Assembly (NCBI RefSeq): GCF_000758165.1
Contig: NZ_JNUP01000003.1
Coordinates: 124,001 to 188,000 of the forward strand
DNA: 64,000 bases
Source of the DNA: Spirochaeta lutea
GTDB lineage: Bacteria; Spirochaetota; Spirochaetia; DSM-27196; Salinispiraceae
Direction: 5' to 3'
Shown: positions 34,479 through 44,600 of the stretch, piece after piece
Layout: each line of letters begins with the position of its first letter
Numbering within the stretch: the stretch's first letter is position 1
Notes under the pieces: generated by a model
The model's database searches: none
What the model was told of the DNA's origin: nothing
The model's input: the letters and a program-made list of their open reading frames with translations, nothing else
Translations under genes and position numbers: made by a program

Positions 34479-36464
34479 CTATACCCGGACGAGGCAGACC
34501 ACCACCGGATCATCCCGTTCCAAGGGAGATGAGGAGAAGCCTGAAAACCATTGAATATCTTGATAACCAGCGTTTCTTAGGGCCTTGCCGAGGGTGGGAG
34601 GATCAATGCTGTAGATTCTCTCTCGGTTCGTATGGACTCCCCCCTGTTCATCTATCAACTTTGTATGGAACAGAATATCACCGGTATTGGGATATTCGTA
34701 CCGGCGTAGAAAGGTAAGGTTTCCGGCATGAATGGGAGGAAAATCCTCTCCTCGGGTACGACGGAGCATATCATAATTAAGCAGTTGTATGAGCAGGTAT
34801 CCCTCGGGAGCAAGCATACTTCTCCAGGTTCTTAGCACCTCACCTAGGGTCTCTTTATTCCGGGAATGGATGAGGGTATTTCCTAGACAGGTGATGAGGG
34901 CGTACCGGCCCTGTTGCCTAGCAATACTGTAGGATGCAGAAGCAGTGAAATCACCTCGATACACTCGCACCCGGGATAGTGGTAATCCCAAATCAGAAAC
35001 CGCCGATTCGGCCTGCTGAACCATCTTTGGATCGTAATCGAAACCGACACAAAATCTATCGGGTCGATTCTTGGCCACGGTACGCAGAAGTTCACCAGTG
35101 GCACATCCGATATCAAGGAAGCCCAAGGGAGCACCATCCTCTCCCACCCCCGGACTCTCATCCAATATCCCCTGGACAAACGAGAGGGTGTCCCTGCCAA
35201 GGCTGAAAATCGTCTCATAGTGGGGTGCCAATGTAGAAAAGAAGCTGCTCTGACCGTCCGGAAGCTCCTGGGGCTCACGTCGCTGTTGTTTAAGCTTCTT
35301 CGCCGCAAAGGTATACCCCCCGTCCGTAGCATCAAGGAAGTGTATATCATGTCCTGAATCGAGACTCGCTAGGCACGTCATGTGGGCGGAGTGAGTTGTA
35401 TGAATTCCGTAATAACAGTTTCCATTCCGGTATTCAGCCTCAAGAACTCGTTCCAGGGCATCTAACTCCTGCCGGTCTGCTGAAAGGATTATCTTAAGGG
35501 AACCATCAAGCTTCTGAAAATCGCTGGCCTCTCTGTTCTGCTGGGCAACATTATGTACCTCATACAATCCCACCCGCAGGGGAATTCTCAGAACACGGAC
35601 CATTCCAACAAAGGCCATTAACAAGCGGGTACGGAATAGTCCCAAGAGATATCCCAATCCCCGGCGGAATCTGCCGGTCAGCCTTGCCTCCAGCTTCCAG
35701 CTGCTTTTTGGTCCGCCCATCTTCATTTCATCCGGCGCTTGAATGGGATGGTACCCTTCAGCTCCGCCGAAGATGTCCCATATCGCCTGGAGAATCATCT
35801 CTCCGGAATAGAACCCTCGGGGTTCAACAATAATCGCACAGGTAAAATCCTTCTTACTGGGAATATCCTGCCAACGACAGCTGAATCCCTGGTAATCACC
35901 GGGTTCTGTTCCCGTGTCCGGCGAAATGTTCCAACCGGATTCCTCCAGGCCAGGTGATTTTAATAGCTGGTCTGCCACAACCAATCCCCGCCCATGAAAC
36001 ACCGCCTGGGTATAGGTTGGAGATACACGATACTTGCTTACCCCCAAGGATACCCCCCTGGCATACAGCGCTTCGACCGGGATGAGGGCCCCTCTCAAAT
36101 CTAAACCGAAGAATTCGTCCACATCCCGGACCAGTTTTCCCAAGGCCTCTTTAACCGCTGAAACCCTTTCGCGATCAACGAGGCAGAACATACCATCACC
36201 GCCAAAACTGAAGGGTAGATCCAGGGTTTGATAGACCCGTGCGATAGCCATAATGCCCAGTGCGCCGGCTACATTTACATGTTTATAATGCCCCTCTTCC
36301 AAGGCCTCAGTCGAGTTACGTACATCGGTACAGGCCACAAAAAACTCCCCGGGTACGGTCCACCCCGGTGTTTTGGCAGCCGCAACTATATCCTTCAGGA
36401 TTGGTAGTTGGGAATACTCATTCATTGATGTGATAGGGGAATCCCTGCTGTCTTCTTGTTTCAT
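34479..36464 (-). CDS. DUF3095 domain fused to SAM-dependent methyltransferase
   Basis: 661 residues in two parts. Residues about 1-390 match DUF3095, a domain related to class III nucleotidyl cyclases: the segment around ACTDVRNSTEALEEGHYKHV and the FSFGGDG turn provide Asp47 and Asp90 in the position of metal-binding residues. From about residue 440 a class I methyltransferase follows (LGFLDIGCATGELL, FDYDPKMVQQAE, and YALITCLGNTLIHS where the acceptor strand usually is). The start is either 36464 or an in-frame ATG at 36425; neither has a strong Shine-Dalgarno and both overlap the rlmB end. Function is unknown: whether the cyclase-like half makes a nucleotide or only senses one is open. 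Confidence 0.8.
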   Translation of the reverse strand: MKQEDSRDSPITSMNEYSQLPILKDIVAAAKTPGWTVPGEFFVACTDVRNSTEALEEGHYKHVNVAGALGIMAIARVYQTLDLPFSFGGDGMFCLVDRERVSAVKEALGKLVRDVDEFFGLDLRGALIPVEALYARGVSLGVSKYRVSPTYTQAVFHGRGLVVADQLLKSPGLEESGWNISPDTGTEPGDYQGFSCRWQDIPSKKDFTCAIIVEPRGFYSGEMILQAIWDIFGGAEGYHPIQAPDEMKMGGPKSSWKLEARLTGRFRRGLGYLLGLFRTRLLMAFVGMVRVLRIPLRVGLYEVHNVAQQNREASDFQKLDGSLKIILSADRQELDALERVLEAEYRNGNCYYGIHTTHSAHMTCLASLDSGHDIHFLDATDGGYTFAAKKLKQQRREPQELPDGQSSFFSTLAPHYETIFSLGRDTLSFVQGILDESPGVGEDGAPLGFLDIGCATGELLRTVAKNRPDRFCVGFDYDPKMVQQAESAVSDLGLPLSRVRVYRGDFTASASYSIARQQGRYALITCLGNTLIHSRNKETLGEVLRTWRSMLAPEGYLLIQLLNYDMLRRTRGEDFPPIHAGNLTFLRRYEYPNTGDILFHTKLIDEQGGVHTNRERIYSIDPPTLGKALRNAGYQDIQWFSGFSSSPLERDDPVVVCLVRV

Positions 36465-37272
36465 AACTTAGTATACCTGCTGCGACACTGACATTGAGAG
36501 AATCAATGTTTCCCTGGGTGGGAATCGAAATAATCTGGTCGCATCGTTTCGCCGCGAGGGTACTGATACCTCTTCCCTCGCTTCCTAGGACCAGGGCGAC
36601 ATTTCGTGCTAGGTCCACCTGGGGAATCGCTGCTCCTCCCATATCGGCGCCGTAGATCCAGAATCCTGCATCCTTTAAACGCTCTATGGTCCTAACCAAG
36701 TTGGTCACCTCAATACAGGTAACGTGCTGATCGGCACCGGAAGAAACCCGAGAAACGGTTTGGTTTACCTTCACCGAGCGTTTTTCCGGTATAAAAACGC
36801 CATCAATTTGAAATTGATCTGCTATTCGTAATACCGCGCCGAGATTATGGGGATCGGTAACCCCGTCAAGAAGTATAACCACAGCACAATCCTCAGGAAT
36901 ACGGCTGCAGGTATGTAAAAAATCTTCCAAGGTTTTCGGGGGATTCTTATGCTTCCCCACCCCGTTCTGAGTCCCTGATGATGAACCGGAGGTTCCTGTT
37001 TTAACCCTCTCAGTATCCTTCTTCGCGCCTTTTGACCCAGAGATGAGCAGGCATCCCTGGTTATCTGGACTTCCGGTTTTTTCACGTACCAGGCTATCAA
37101 GCTCAACACGGCTCAGCCGTGTTATTTCGAGGGCAGAACCCTCAGCCCCATGGATCATCCGTGCAATACGTCTCGGTACATCCCTGCGAATATAGAGCAT
37201 CCCCGGTTTCCCTGTTTTGAGGTACTCTTCTATGGCATGCAAGCCTGTAGTGATGTAGTTTTTATTGCTCAC
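36418..37272 (-). CDS. rlmB: TrmH-family 23S rRNA 2'-O-methyltransferase (RlmB-like)
   Basis: 284 residues. SpoU/TrmH fold: LLDGVTDPHNLGAVLRIADQF (motif 1, with the conserved Asn and Arg), LVLGSEGRGIS (motif 2) and IPTQGNIDSLNVSVAAGILSYE (motif 3). The N-terminal substrate-binding domain is short, with a Ser/Gly/Lys-rich linker at about residues 80-112 that is longer than usual. RlmB methylates G2251 of 23S rRNA; specificity here is inferred. The start is GTG at 37272, supported by GAGGG six bases upstream, and overlaps the exported protein gene by 11 bases. Confidence 0.88.
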   Translation of the reverse strand: MSNKNYITTGLHAIEEYLKTGKPGMLYIRRDVPRRIARMIHGAEGSALEITRLSRVELDSLVREKTGSPDNQGCLLISGSKGAKKDTERVKTGTSGSSSGTQNGVGKHKNPPKTLEDFLHTCSRIPEDCAVVILLDGVTDPHNLGAVLRIADQFQIDGVFIPEKRSVKVNQTVSRVSSGADQHVTCIEVTNLVRTIERLKDAGFWIYGADMGGAAIPQVDLARNVALVLGSEGRGISTLAAKRCDQIISIPTQGNIDSLNVSVAAGILSYETRRQQGFPYHINE

Positions 37273-37702
37273 CGAATACCCTCACCTGGTCAATTAGTCC
37301 GTCTCCGGATTGATCACGGTAATATTTTTCAACATAAACCCCTTGGGAAATGAATACGACCAGATCTATTACGCCGTTAAAATCCTGGTCTATTTCTCGG
37401 CGGATAAGTACATCGTTGGAATAGATATAAAAATCGTCCATCTTCCCGTCATTATTGGAGTCTATAGCCTCAAAATTCCGCATCAGGGATTCATCATCCA
37501 CCAACATGGCATAATCAACCCTCGAATCGCCTGAAGCATCGGTGGTCACCCACGTATCATCATACTGTCCGATCTCAAAAAAAAGCCCCTCACTGAGTAG
37601 CAGGGGTTGCCCAAGAAGCTCACTAGCCTTGGTATCCTGAGAATATCCCGGTCCAACGACCAAGGCCAGTAAACAAAGAAAAAGGGGCAGGGTCTTTTTC
37701 AT
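37262..37702 (-). CDS. Exported protein with four EF-hand-like calcium loops
   Basis: 146 residues with a signal peptide (PLFLCLLALVVGPGYSQ). The mature part has four loops of the DxDxDG-like kind: DASGDSRVDYAM, DSNNDGKMDDFY, DQDFNGVIDLV and DQSGDGLIDQV, spaced about 20-25 residues apart. They match the dockerin/thrombospondin-3 type of calcium loop rather than helical EF hands. It should bind calcium in the periplasm. No enzymatic motif is seen. The ATG has GGAGG five bases upstream. It sits between dnaJ and rlmB with no clear terminator on either side, so it may be co-transcribed with the Hsp70 genes. Confidence 0.7.
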   Translation of the reverse strand: MKKTLPLFLCLLALVVGPGYSQDTKASELLGQPLLLSEGLFFEIGQYDDTWVTTDASGDSRVDYAMLVDDESLMRNFEAIDSNNDGKMDDFYIYSNDVLIRREIDQDFNGVIDLVVFISQGVYVEKYYRDQSGDGLIDQVRVFGEQ

Positions 37703-37732
37703 AATTCCTCCTGCCCCTATATCGTCTGAGAT

Positions 37733-38866
37733 CTAGAGTTCCTTGAGAGGTACAGGCTGAGGTGAATTCACCTGGCCTTCAATTCTTGCAAACTCCTCCA
37801 GAAGCTCTTTGGACTTGCTCGAGATCTTCTTTGGAACATCAACCTGGACTTTTATGTATAGATCACCCCGGCGACTTGGGTTATTGAGGTACGGAATACC
37901 CTCATTCTTTAACCTCATCATCTTCCCGTTCTGGGTTCCCGGAGCGATTTTAACCTTCACCTTTTTATCCTCAAGGGTAGGAACTAAAATCTCCGCACCC
38001 AGGGTTGCCTGAACAATATCGATAGGAATGACGCAGTAGAGATCTGCACCGTCCCGCTCGTAAAACTGGTGGGGTTGAACGTGTATAAACACGTACAGAT
38101 CACCCTCTTTGCCGCCCTGAGGCCCAGCTTCGCCTTGTCCAGGGATGCTAATTCTCTTGCCATCCTCAATTCCCGGAGGGATTGTAACCTTAATGCGCTG
38201 GTGCTTCTTTTGGAGCCCGTTGCCGCCGCAGGATTTACACGGTCGTTCAACCACGGTTCCCTGTCCCTGACAGGTTGGGCAAACGGAGGCGATGGAGAAG
38301 AACCCCGAGGCCTGGCGCACCTGACCGTTTCCCCCGCAGGTAGGACAGGTTTTCCGTCCTGATCCGCTCTCTTCGCCGCTTCCCTTACAACCTTCGCAGT
38401 GAACCGATCGGGTATAGCTAACTTCTACCTTGGTTCCGAATGCAGCGTCTTTAAAGGGGATTTCCAGATCGTACCGGAGGTCTGCTCCTCGTTTTGGCTG
38501 GGACCGACCTCCAGACCGGCCCCGGGATCCTCCGCCGCCGCCGAAGAAAGAGCCGAAGATGCTAGAAAAATCCCCGAACAGATCATCAAAATCACGGAAA
38601 ACAGAGCTGTAATCATGTCCAGATTGGCCGCCGGCCATTCCCTCTAATCCGGCGAAGCCGAATTGATCGTAGGCTTGGCGTTTTTGGTCGTTGGACAGAA
38701 CCTCATACGCCTCGGTAGCCTCTTTAAACCGGTCTTCAGCCTGCTTATCACCCGGATTTTTATCCGGGTGATATTTAACAGCGAGCTTTCGGTAGGCTTT
38801 CTTTATCTCATCCTTGGGAGCACCTTTGGTGATTCCAAGGACCTCATAGTAATCTCGTTTAGCCAA
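37733..38866 (-). CDS. dnaJ: Chaperone DnaJ (Hsp40)
   Basis: 377 residues, full length. J domain with the HPD motif ([11 protein letters not shown]), a Gly/Phe-rich stretch ([17 protein letters not shown]) and four zinc-finger repeats [32 protein letters not shown], then the C-terminal substrate-binding region. It delivers clients to DnaK and stimulates its ATPase. The start is TTG at 38866 ([12 protein letters not shown]-type beginning as [11 protein letters not shown]), with AGAGGA eight bases upstream. It lies 17 bases after dnaK. Confidence 0.97.
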   Translation of the reverse strand: MAKRDYYEVLGITKGAPKDEIKKAYRKLAVKYHPDKNPGDKQAEDRFKEATEAYEVLSNDQKRQAYDQFGFAGLEGMAGGQSGHDYSSVFRDFDDLFGDFSSIFGSFFGGGGGSRGRSGGRSQPKRGADLRYDLEIPFKDAAFGTKVEVSYTRSVHCEGCKGSGEESGSGRKTCPTCGGNGQVRQASGFFSIASVCPTCQGQGTVVERPCKSCGGNGLQKKHQRIKVTIPPGIEDGKRISIPGQGEAGPQGGKEGDLYVFIHVQPHQFYERDGADLYCVIPIDIVQATLGAEILVPTLEDKKVKVKIAPGTQNGKMMRLKNEGIPYLNNPSRRGDLYIKVQVDVPKKISSKSKELLEEFARIEGQVNSPQPVPLKEL

Positions 38867-38883
38867 GTGCCTGTTCCTCTCGC

Positions 38884-40833
38884 TTATTTATCGTCTTCGT
38901 CAACTACCTCGTAGTCCACATCCTCGACATTGCCTTGCTTCGTCGCATTTGAGGCTGTGTCCTGGGATGCTGTGCCGGAGTCATTAGAATTTCCATCGCT
39001 GGAAGGTTGAGCACCATCTCCCTGGGCCTGTTGTTCCTTATAAATCTCCTCGGCCAACTTGTAGGATGCCTGTTTGAGCTCCTCAATCTTACCCTTGATG
39101 GCATCAAGATCGCCGGCTTCGAGGGCTGATTTTAGTCCCTGAATTGCGGAGTTGATACTCTCTTTATCAGCGGCCGTAACCTTCTCGCCGTAATCCTTCA
39201 GAGACTTCTCGGTGGCGTAAATCAGGCTGTCGGCTTCATTTCTCGCCTCAGCAAGATCCTTGGCCTTTCGGTCTTCCTCTGCGTGGCTCTCTGCATCATT
39301 AACCATTCGTTGAATCTCTTCTTCGGACAGCCCGGAGCTGGATTCAATCCGTATTTTCTGTTCCTTACCGGTTCCCATGTCCTTAGCTGATACATGCACA
39401 ATACCGTTGGCATCGATGTCGAAGGTAACCTCGATCTGAGGAACACCACGAGGGGCGGGGGGAATACCTACCAGGTCAAACCGGCCGAGGGTTCTGTTGT
39501 CCCGGGCCATCTCCCGCTCACCCTGAAGCACATGGATGGAAACCGCAGTCTGATTATCTGCAGCAGTAGAGAAGTTCTGACTCTTCTTTGTGGGGATTGT
39601 GGTGTTCCGCTCAATCAGTTTGGTGAACACACCCCCGAGGGTCTCGATACCGAGGGAAAGCGGGGTAACATCCAGGAGCAGAACATCCTTAACATCACCA
39701 CCAAGAATCCCTCCCTGAATTGCGGCCCCGAGGGCGACAACTTCATCGGGATTCACACCCTTGTGAGGATCACGACCAAAGAGTTCCTTCACCAGTTTCT
39801 GAACCGCGGGAATCCGGGTTGATCCACCGACAAGGATAACCTCGTCGACATCCGAGGCACTGAGGCCCGCATCCTTCAGGGCGCTGAGACAGGGTTGCTT
39901 TGTTTTTTGAATGAGATCGTCAACCAGTTGCTCAAATTTCGCCCTTGTAAGGTTGTACTGCATATGCTTCGGACCGGATTGATCGGCAGTGATAAAGGGC
40001 AGGTTGATTTCGGTGGTTTGGGTGGAGGAGAGCTCTTTTTTGGCCTTTTCAGCAGCTTCTTTTAGCCGTTGTAATGCCATACGGTCCTTGGAGAGATCGA
40101 TTCCATTATCATTTTTAAAGCTCTCTATGAGCCACTCGATAATCCTCTGATCGAAGTTGTCACCCCCAAGGTGGGTATCACCATTGGTCGATTTTACTTC
40201 AAATACGCCGTCACCCAGCTCAAGGATGGAGATATCGAAGGTACCACCCCCAAGGTCGTACACAGCAATCTTTTCATCCTTCTCCTTCTTGCCGAAACCA
40301 TACGCAAGAGCCGCTGCGGTGGGCTCATTCACGATTCGTTTAACCTCAAGTCCGGCGATTCTCCCTGCATCCTTTGTTGCCTGGCGCTGGGCGTCGTTAA
40401 AGTAGGCCGGTACCGTGATGACAGCCTCGGTAATGGTCTCACCAAGATAATCTTCAGCAGTCTCCTTCATCTTTTGGAGGGTTGCAGCGGAGATCTCGGG
40501 AGGCGTGAATTTCTTATCGTTCACAACAACCTTCACCGGTGCATTGGCATCGCTGAAGTCGATATGGTAGGGAACCATAGATGTTTCTTCTTTAACCTCG
40601 TTGCTTCTCCGCCCCATGAAACGTTTGATGGAGTAAATGGTATTTTCCGGGTTGGTAACCATCTGATTCTTTGCAGGCTGTCCAACCAACCGTTCACCCT
40701 TGTTGGTATAGGCTACAATAGAAGGAGTGGTGCGCTGTCCCTCAGCATTCGAGATAACCACCGCTTCTCCGCCCTCCATGACGGCCACACAAGAGTTTGT
40801 TGTTCCAAGGTCAATTCCAATGATTCGTCCCAT
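38884..40833 (-). CDS. dnaK: Chaperone DnaK (Hsp70)
   Basis: 649 residues, full length. The ATPase domain begins [18 protein letters not shown] and includes [38 protein letters not shown] and [14 protein letters not shown]; the linker [16 protein letters not shown] and the C-terminal EEVVDEDDK-like acidic tail are present. It refolds and protects proteins with DnaJ and GrpE. AAGGAG lies 11 bases before the ATG. Order grpE-dnaK-dnaJ is the usual one. Confidence 0.98.
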   Translation of the reverse strand: MGRIIGIDLGTTNSCVAVMEGGEAVVISNAEGQRTTPSIVAYTNKGERLVGQPAKNQMVTNPENTIYSIKRFMGRRSNEVKEETSMVPYHIDFSDANAPVKVVVNDKKFTPPEISAATLQKMKETAEDYLGETITEAVITVPAYFNDAQRQATKDAGRIAGLEVKRIVNEPTAAALAYGFGKKEKDEKIAVYDLGGGTFDISILELGDGVFEVKSTNGDTHLGGDNFDQRIIEWLIESFKNDNGIDLSKDRMALQRLKEAAEKAKKELSSTQTTEINLPFITADQSGPKHMQYNLTRAKFEQLVDDLIQKTKQPCLSALKDAGLSASDVDEVILVGGSTRIPAVQKLVKELFGRDPHKGVNPDEVVALGAAIQGGILGGDVKDVLLLDVTPLSLGIETLGGVFTKLIERNTTIPTKKSQNFSTAADNQTAVSIHVLQGEREMARDNRTLGRFDLVGIPPAPRGVPQIEVTFDIDANGIVHVSAKDMGTGKEQKIRIESSSGLSEEEIQRMVNDAESHAEEDRKAKDLAEARNEADSLIYATEKSLKDYGEKVTAADKESINSAIQGLKSALEAGDLDAIKGKIEELKQASYKLAEEIYKEQQAQGDGAQPSSDGNSNDSGTASQDTASNATKQGNVEDVDYEVVDEDDK

Positions 40834-40839
40834 ATTGTT

Positions 40840-41463
40840 TTATTCTCCTTTTCCTGGTATCGATACTTTTACTTTTGATGTCCGCAGTACACGGTCGTTT
40901 AACATGTACCCCCTCTGAAAATCTTCCAACACCATCTGTGTTTCATGATCCTCCCGAGGTTCCGCTGTCACTGCCTCATGGACATTCGGGTCAAATTCCA
41001 TCCCCTCTGCTTCAATCCTCTTTAAACCCCATTTTCGTTCCAGCATGGACGTGAACTGCCGTTCAATCAGGGCAATCCCGTCATGAAAGGCATCAAAATC
41101 CCTGCTTTCTTCGGAAGAACGAATAGCTCTTTCAAAATCATCAATGATGGCAACCAGGTCCTCAAGAATCTGATGATTTGCGTAGGCAATCCCTTCTTCC
41201 TTTTCCCGACGAAGGCGTTTACGCATATTATCAAAATCTGCCTGCTGGCGAAGATACTGATCCTTGAGTTCTGATAGCTGAGTCTTCAGATCTTCATTTT
41301 CAAGCCTTAGCTGGCTTTCAAGGCCCTCGCCTTTATCCTCGCCAGTACTGCCCTGCTGATCCTCGGCTCCCGGCTTCTGCTCATCCACGGTCTGATTTTG
41401 CTCAAGGTCAGTAGCCGTACCAACCTCTTGAGGATTATCTTCCCGTTCCAATTCTTCGGACAC
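40840..41463 (-). CDS. grpE: Nucleotide exchange factor GrpE (GTG start)
   Basis: 207 residues from a GTG at 41463. A Glu-rich N-terminus leads into the long helix (KDQYLRQQADFDNMRKRLRRE) and the C-terminal beta domain with the FDPNVHEAV and VLEDFQRGYMLNDRVLRTSKVKV signatures. The GTG is preferred over an ATG at 41553 because GGGAGGA precedes it at the right distance, and the promoter (-35 at 41536-41541, -10 at 41512-41517) places the transcript start downstream of that ATG. GrpE releases ADP from DnaK. It is the first gene of the grpE-dnaK-dnaJ unit. Confidence 0.92.
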   Translation of the reverse strand: MSEELEREDNPQEVGTATDLEQNQTVDEQKPGAEDQQGSTGEDKGEGLESQLRLENEDLKTQLSELKDQYLRQQADFDNMRKRLRREKEEGIAYANHQILEDLVAIIDDFERAIRSSEESRDFDAFHDGIALIERQFTSMLERKWGLKRIEAEGMEFDPNVHEAVTAEPREDHETQMVLEDFQRGYMLNDRVLRTSKVKVSIPGKGE

Positions 41464-41511
41464 GCTTTCCTCCCTCGCGATGCAAGTTATTTCTATTTCT
41501 TCGTTTGCGAT

Positions 41512-41541
41512 AAAATACACATTCCAGTACAGGGCCGTCAA
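41512..41541 (-). promoter_or_regulatory. Sigma-70-type promoter of grpE-dnaK-dnaJ
   Basis: On the minus strand TTGACG (41536-41541) and TATTTT (41512-41517) are 18 bases apart. No CIRCE inverted repeat was found around it, so if heat control exists it does not follow the HrcA pattern here. The predicted leader of about 40 bases contains the GrpE Shine-Dalgarno. Confidence 0.6.
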
Positions 41542-41641
41542 GCAAATCCCCATAATCGAGGACGGCTCCGGACGTGGTCAACCATCCTGAAAACGGGCGG
41601 CTCTTGGTCCCCTACCGGGGATGGGGGTGATCTGTCGCCTA

Positions 41642-44600
41642 TTAGCGTTGAGTCATTTCAAGGATGAGCTCAACCTCTCCCCGGGATAGTTTGGTTGTTC
41701 TGGCTATCTCCTCAACCTTCCAGCCCTGGTGTGCAAGTTTTATCACAATATCCCGGGAGCTCTTCGGTATGCTGTCTGAGGGCTTGTCGGGTTTTCCTCC
41801 CCGTTCATCCTGTTTTAGAACGGCTCCCAGCACTTGGACCTGTTCCTGGGCTTGCCGGCCAACCTCTTCCAGTCGAGTTTCCGTTCTTGCAAGCCACTCC
41901 CTGGCTACCGAGAGTTCCTTCATCCGGTTTTCGATGTCCTGGAGCAGACCATTCAGCTGATTAACATTTTTTAACGCTACATCGGCTTCCTTCTTCTTCA
42001 GTACAAGCTGGGTAATCTGGGATTCTACCAGACTAATCTTCTCAGGAAGTTCTTCATTAATGCTTTTTTGAATATCCCCAACCCGTTGTTCCACTTCAGT
42101 GAGTTGGTGGAAGTTTCTGTCCACGCCTTCAATGGTGGTCTCGACTACACCCCGGCGTTTCTCCAAGCGTTCGAACCGCTGTTCGACCTGGGTCTCGAGC
42201 TGATCAAGCTCTCTGAGGGCCTGTTGTATCTCAATGATTGAATCATGCTGGTTCTGCACCTGGGCCAGCTGGGTCTCGATTTGTTGACTGGTCGCTATGA
42301 GCCGACTAAAATTTGCCTCCATCTCTTCGATGCGGCGTTTTTCTGAGGCAATCCCTTCGTAGCGCTGGCTCACTTCCTCTTCGATACGTTTCAATTTTCC
42401 GACCTGGTCTTCGATCCCGGTGAATTCCCTTTTTTCAGTTTTAATCTGATTTATTTGTTCTTTTAACTGTTCAATGCTGCCGGTGAGTTCCTGTTTGAGG
42501 GCATCGGCGCGTTCGAATAGTTTGGTCTGACTGAGGAATTGCTTTTGACGTTTATCAATTTCCGCAAGGGTATCCGAAAGCACGCTGACCTCAGACTCCA
42601 ACCCGCCAACGAGGCGCTTCTGGGTAGCTTCAAAGTCTTCCCGGGTTTGGGAGACAAACTGCCTGAAGTCTCGCATCTTTGTATCAATGGAGGATTGCAG
42701 CAGCCGGTTTTGCTCGCTGAAGCTCTCTTCAAATTCCCCATACTGGGTTTTGAATCCCTCCATAGATTCCGCAATGAATCCAGATATATCCCTGACACCC
42801 TTCTGAACCTTTGCAACGCCATCCTCGACTTCCTGACGTATTTCCCTCCGCTGCTCCTCGGTACTGCTCCTCAGTTCTTCATTGCTCCTGGTTACATCTT
42901 CAGTCACCTCAGTAATAACAGTATTCATTTTGGTTCTGAAATTTGAAAGATTTTCATCTACTTTGCCCTCGGTGCTTTTCATCTGTTGAAGGACTTGATT
43001 CTGCCAGAGGGTTACATCGGACCGGATTGTATCCATAATACCGTGAAGCTGCGCGTTTCGAACCTCTAAATCGTTTTCGACAGAGTGTATTCTCGATTCG
43101 ACCCCGCTTTCGAAGGTCTCAAATCGTTCATCGTTTTTCTCCTGATAGGAAGAATAGTACGATCGAATATCCTGCAAAGCCCGTTCGTGCAACGTGGATA
43201 ACTCTTCTTGAAGGGTCAGCTGCTGGCTTTCAATCTTAGCATCCTGAAGCGCTACCGCTTCATCGAGATTCTTTTGATGGAGCAGGATTCGCTGTTCAAT
43301 CTGTTGACTGAAGGTATCCACTTCCTCCCTGAGGGCACCCAGACGGCTATCCAAATCTCGAGAGTACTGCTGCTCGACATCAGTCCTGGTTGCCTCGAAA
43401 TTTGTCTGGATGGCTTCCAGAGATGATGCTACGGACTGCTTCCACTGATCCAGGCGCTGTTCCATATTTTCGCTACGCCGCTTCAAATCGGAAAAAAACT
43501 CTTCTTCAAAGGACTGCAGTTTTTCTGATACATTGTCATGGGCGCGAGCCTTCAGCTCATTCAAATCACCCTCCAAAACCCCCATCTCCTCCCGGAGAAG
43601 ATTCATTTCATTCTTCGCCCAGTCGATGTCGGATTTTCGTTGATCCTTCATAACAGCGCCAAGGGCATCGAGTTCCTCGGAAATTTCTTGACTAACCTGA
43701 TGTATGGATTTTCTGATCTGGGTATCAAGCTGTTCTACATCCTCCGAGAGATTTTCTAATCCCTGGATCCTGTAGGCAAAACTGGTTTCATACTCCTGTA
43801 GGCGCTGCTCAATCCGTGAAAATACGGTTTGCTCCATGGCTTCTGTGGCCCCGGATAGCTCTGTTTTCAGGTTTTGGATCTGAGTCTCAATTTCCTTCCC
43901 AAAGGTATCAGCCTGCTCCCGGGTCTGTACCTCTAACTCCGAGCTGCGCTCCGCACTATGAGCAAGGATATCTTCCACCCTTGAAAGTTCCTGACCGGCC
44001 TTTGAGAGGGAAGAATCTATGAAATCTTGAATTCTTTTAAACCCTTCTCCTGCCGATCGATGAACCTCCTGGAGTTGTACCTCCCGCTGTTGCTGTAATT
44101 CTGTCAATAGACCACTGAACTCCTCCAGCTGCTGCTTTTCCCGGAGGGTAGCAGCATCGGTAGCCTCAGCGATGGATCGTTGAACCTCCTGGAGAACCTC
44201 CTTATACCGTCCTTCCTCCTGGGTGATTCGGTTTTCTAACACACCCCGGGCATCCTCTACCGCGGCTTCGACGGTTCGGAGTATTCCGGAAAGTTCGGAT
44301 AGCTGATCATCCCGAGAGGTTTGTATTTTTTCTTCAATCTGCTGGGTGATTTGATTGACCCTTTCAGATAGGGTTTGCTTCAAATCGTCTAACTCCCCCT
44401 GACTATCGGTCCGCATGCGTGATATCAGGCTCCCCAGGGCCTCCAATTGCCCGTGGAGATCCTCCTCGCTGGCTTGGAGTTTGTTCTTGGTACGTTCAAG
44501 ATATTCAGACACCCTACTCTCGTATTCTTCCTGGGTAAGGGCTACTTGCCGGTCGACCTCGGCCATCCTGGATTCAAGCCCTGCAATAAACTGCTCAGTG

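Noticed and set aside
34235-34717. 160-codon plus-strand open frame spanning the transporter leader
   Set aside because: It runs antisense through the ends of two well-supported genes and the spacer, shows no family motif and has no promoter.
41464-41553. Upstream ATG that would lengthen GrpE by 30 residues
   Set aside because: It lies upstream of the predicted transcript start and encodes a hydrophobic stretch not found in GrpE.
41464-41641. CIRCE element ahead of grpE
   Set aside because: No TTAGCACTC-type inverted repeat in the upstream region on either strand.
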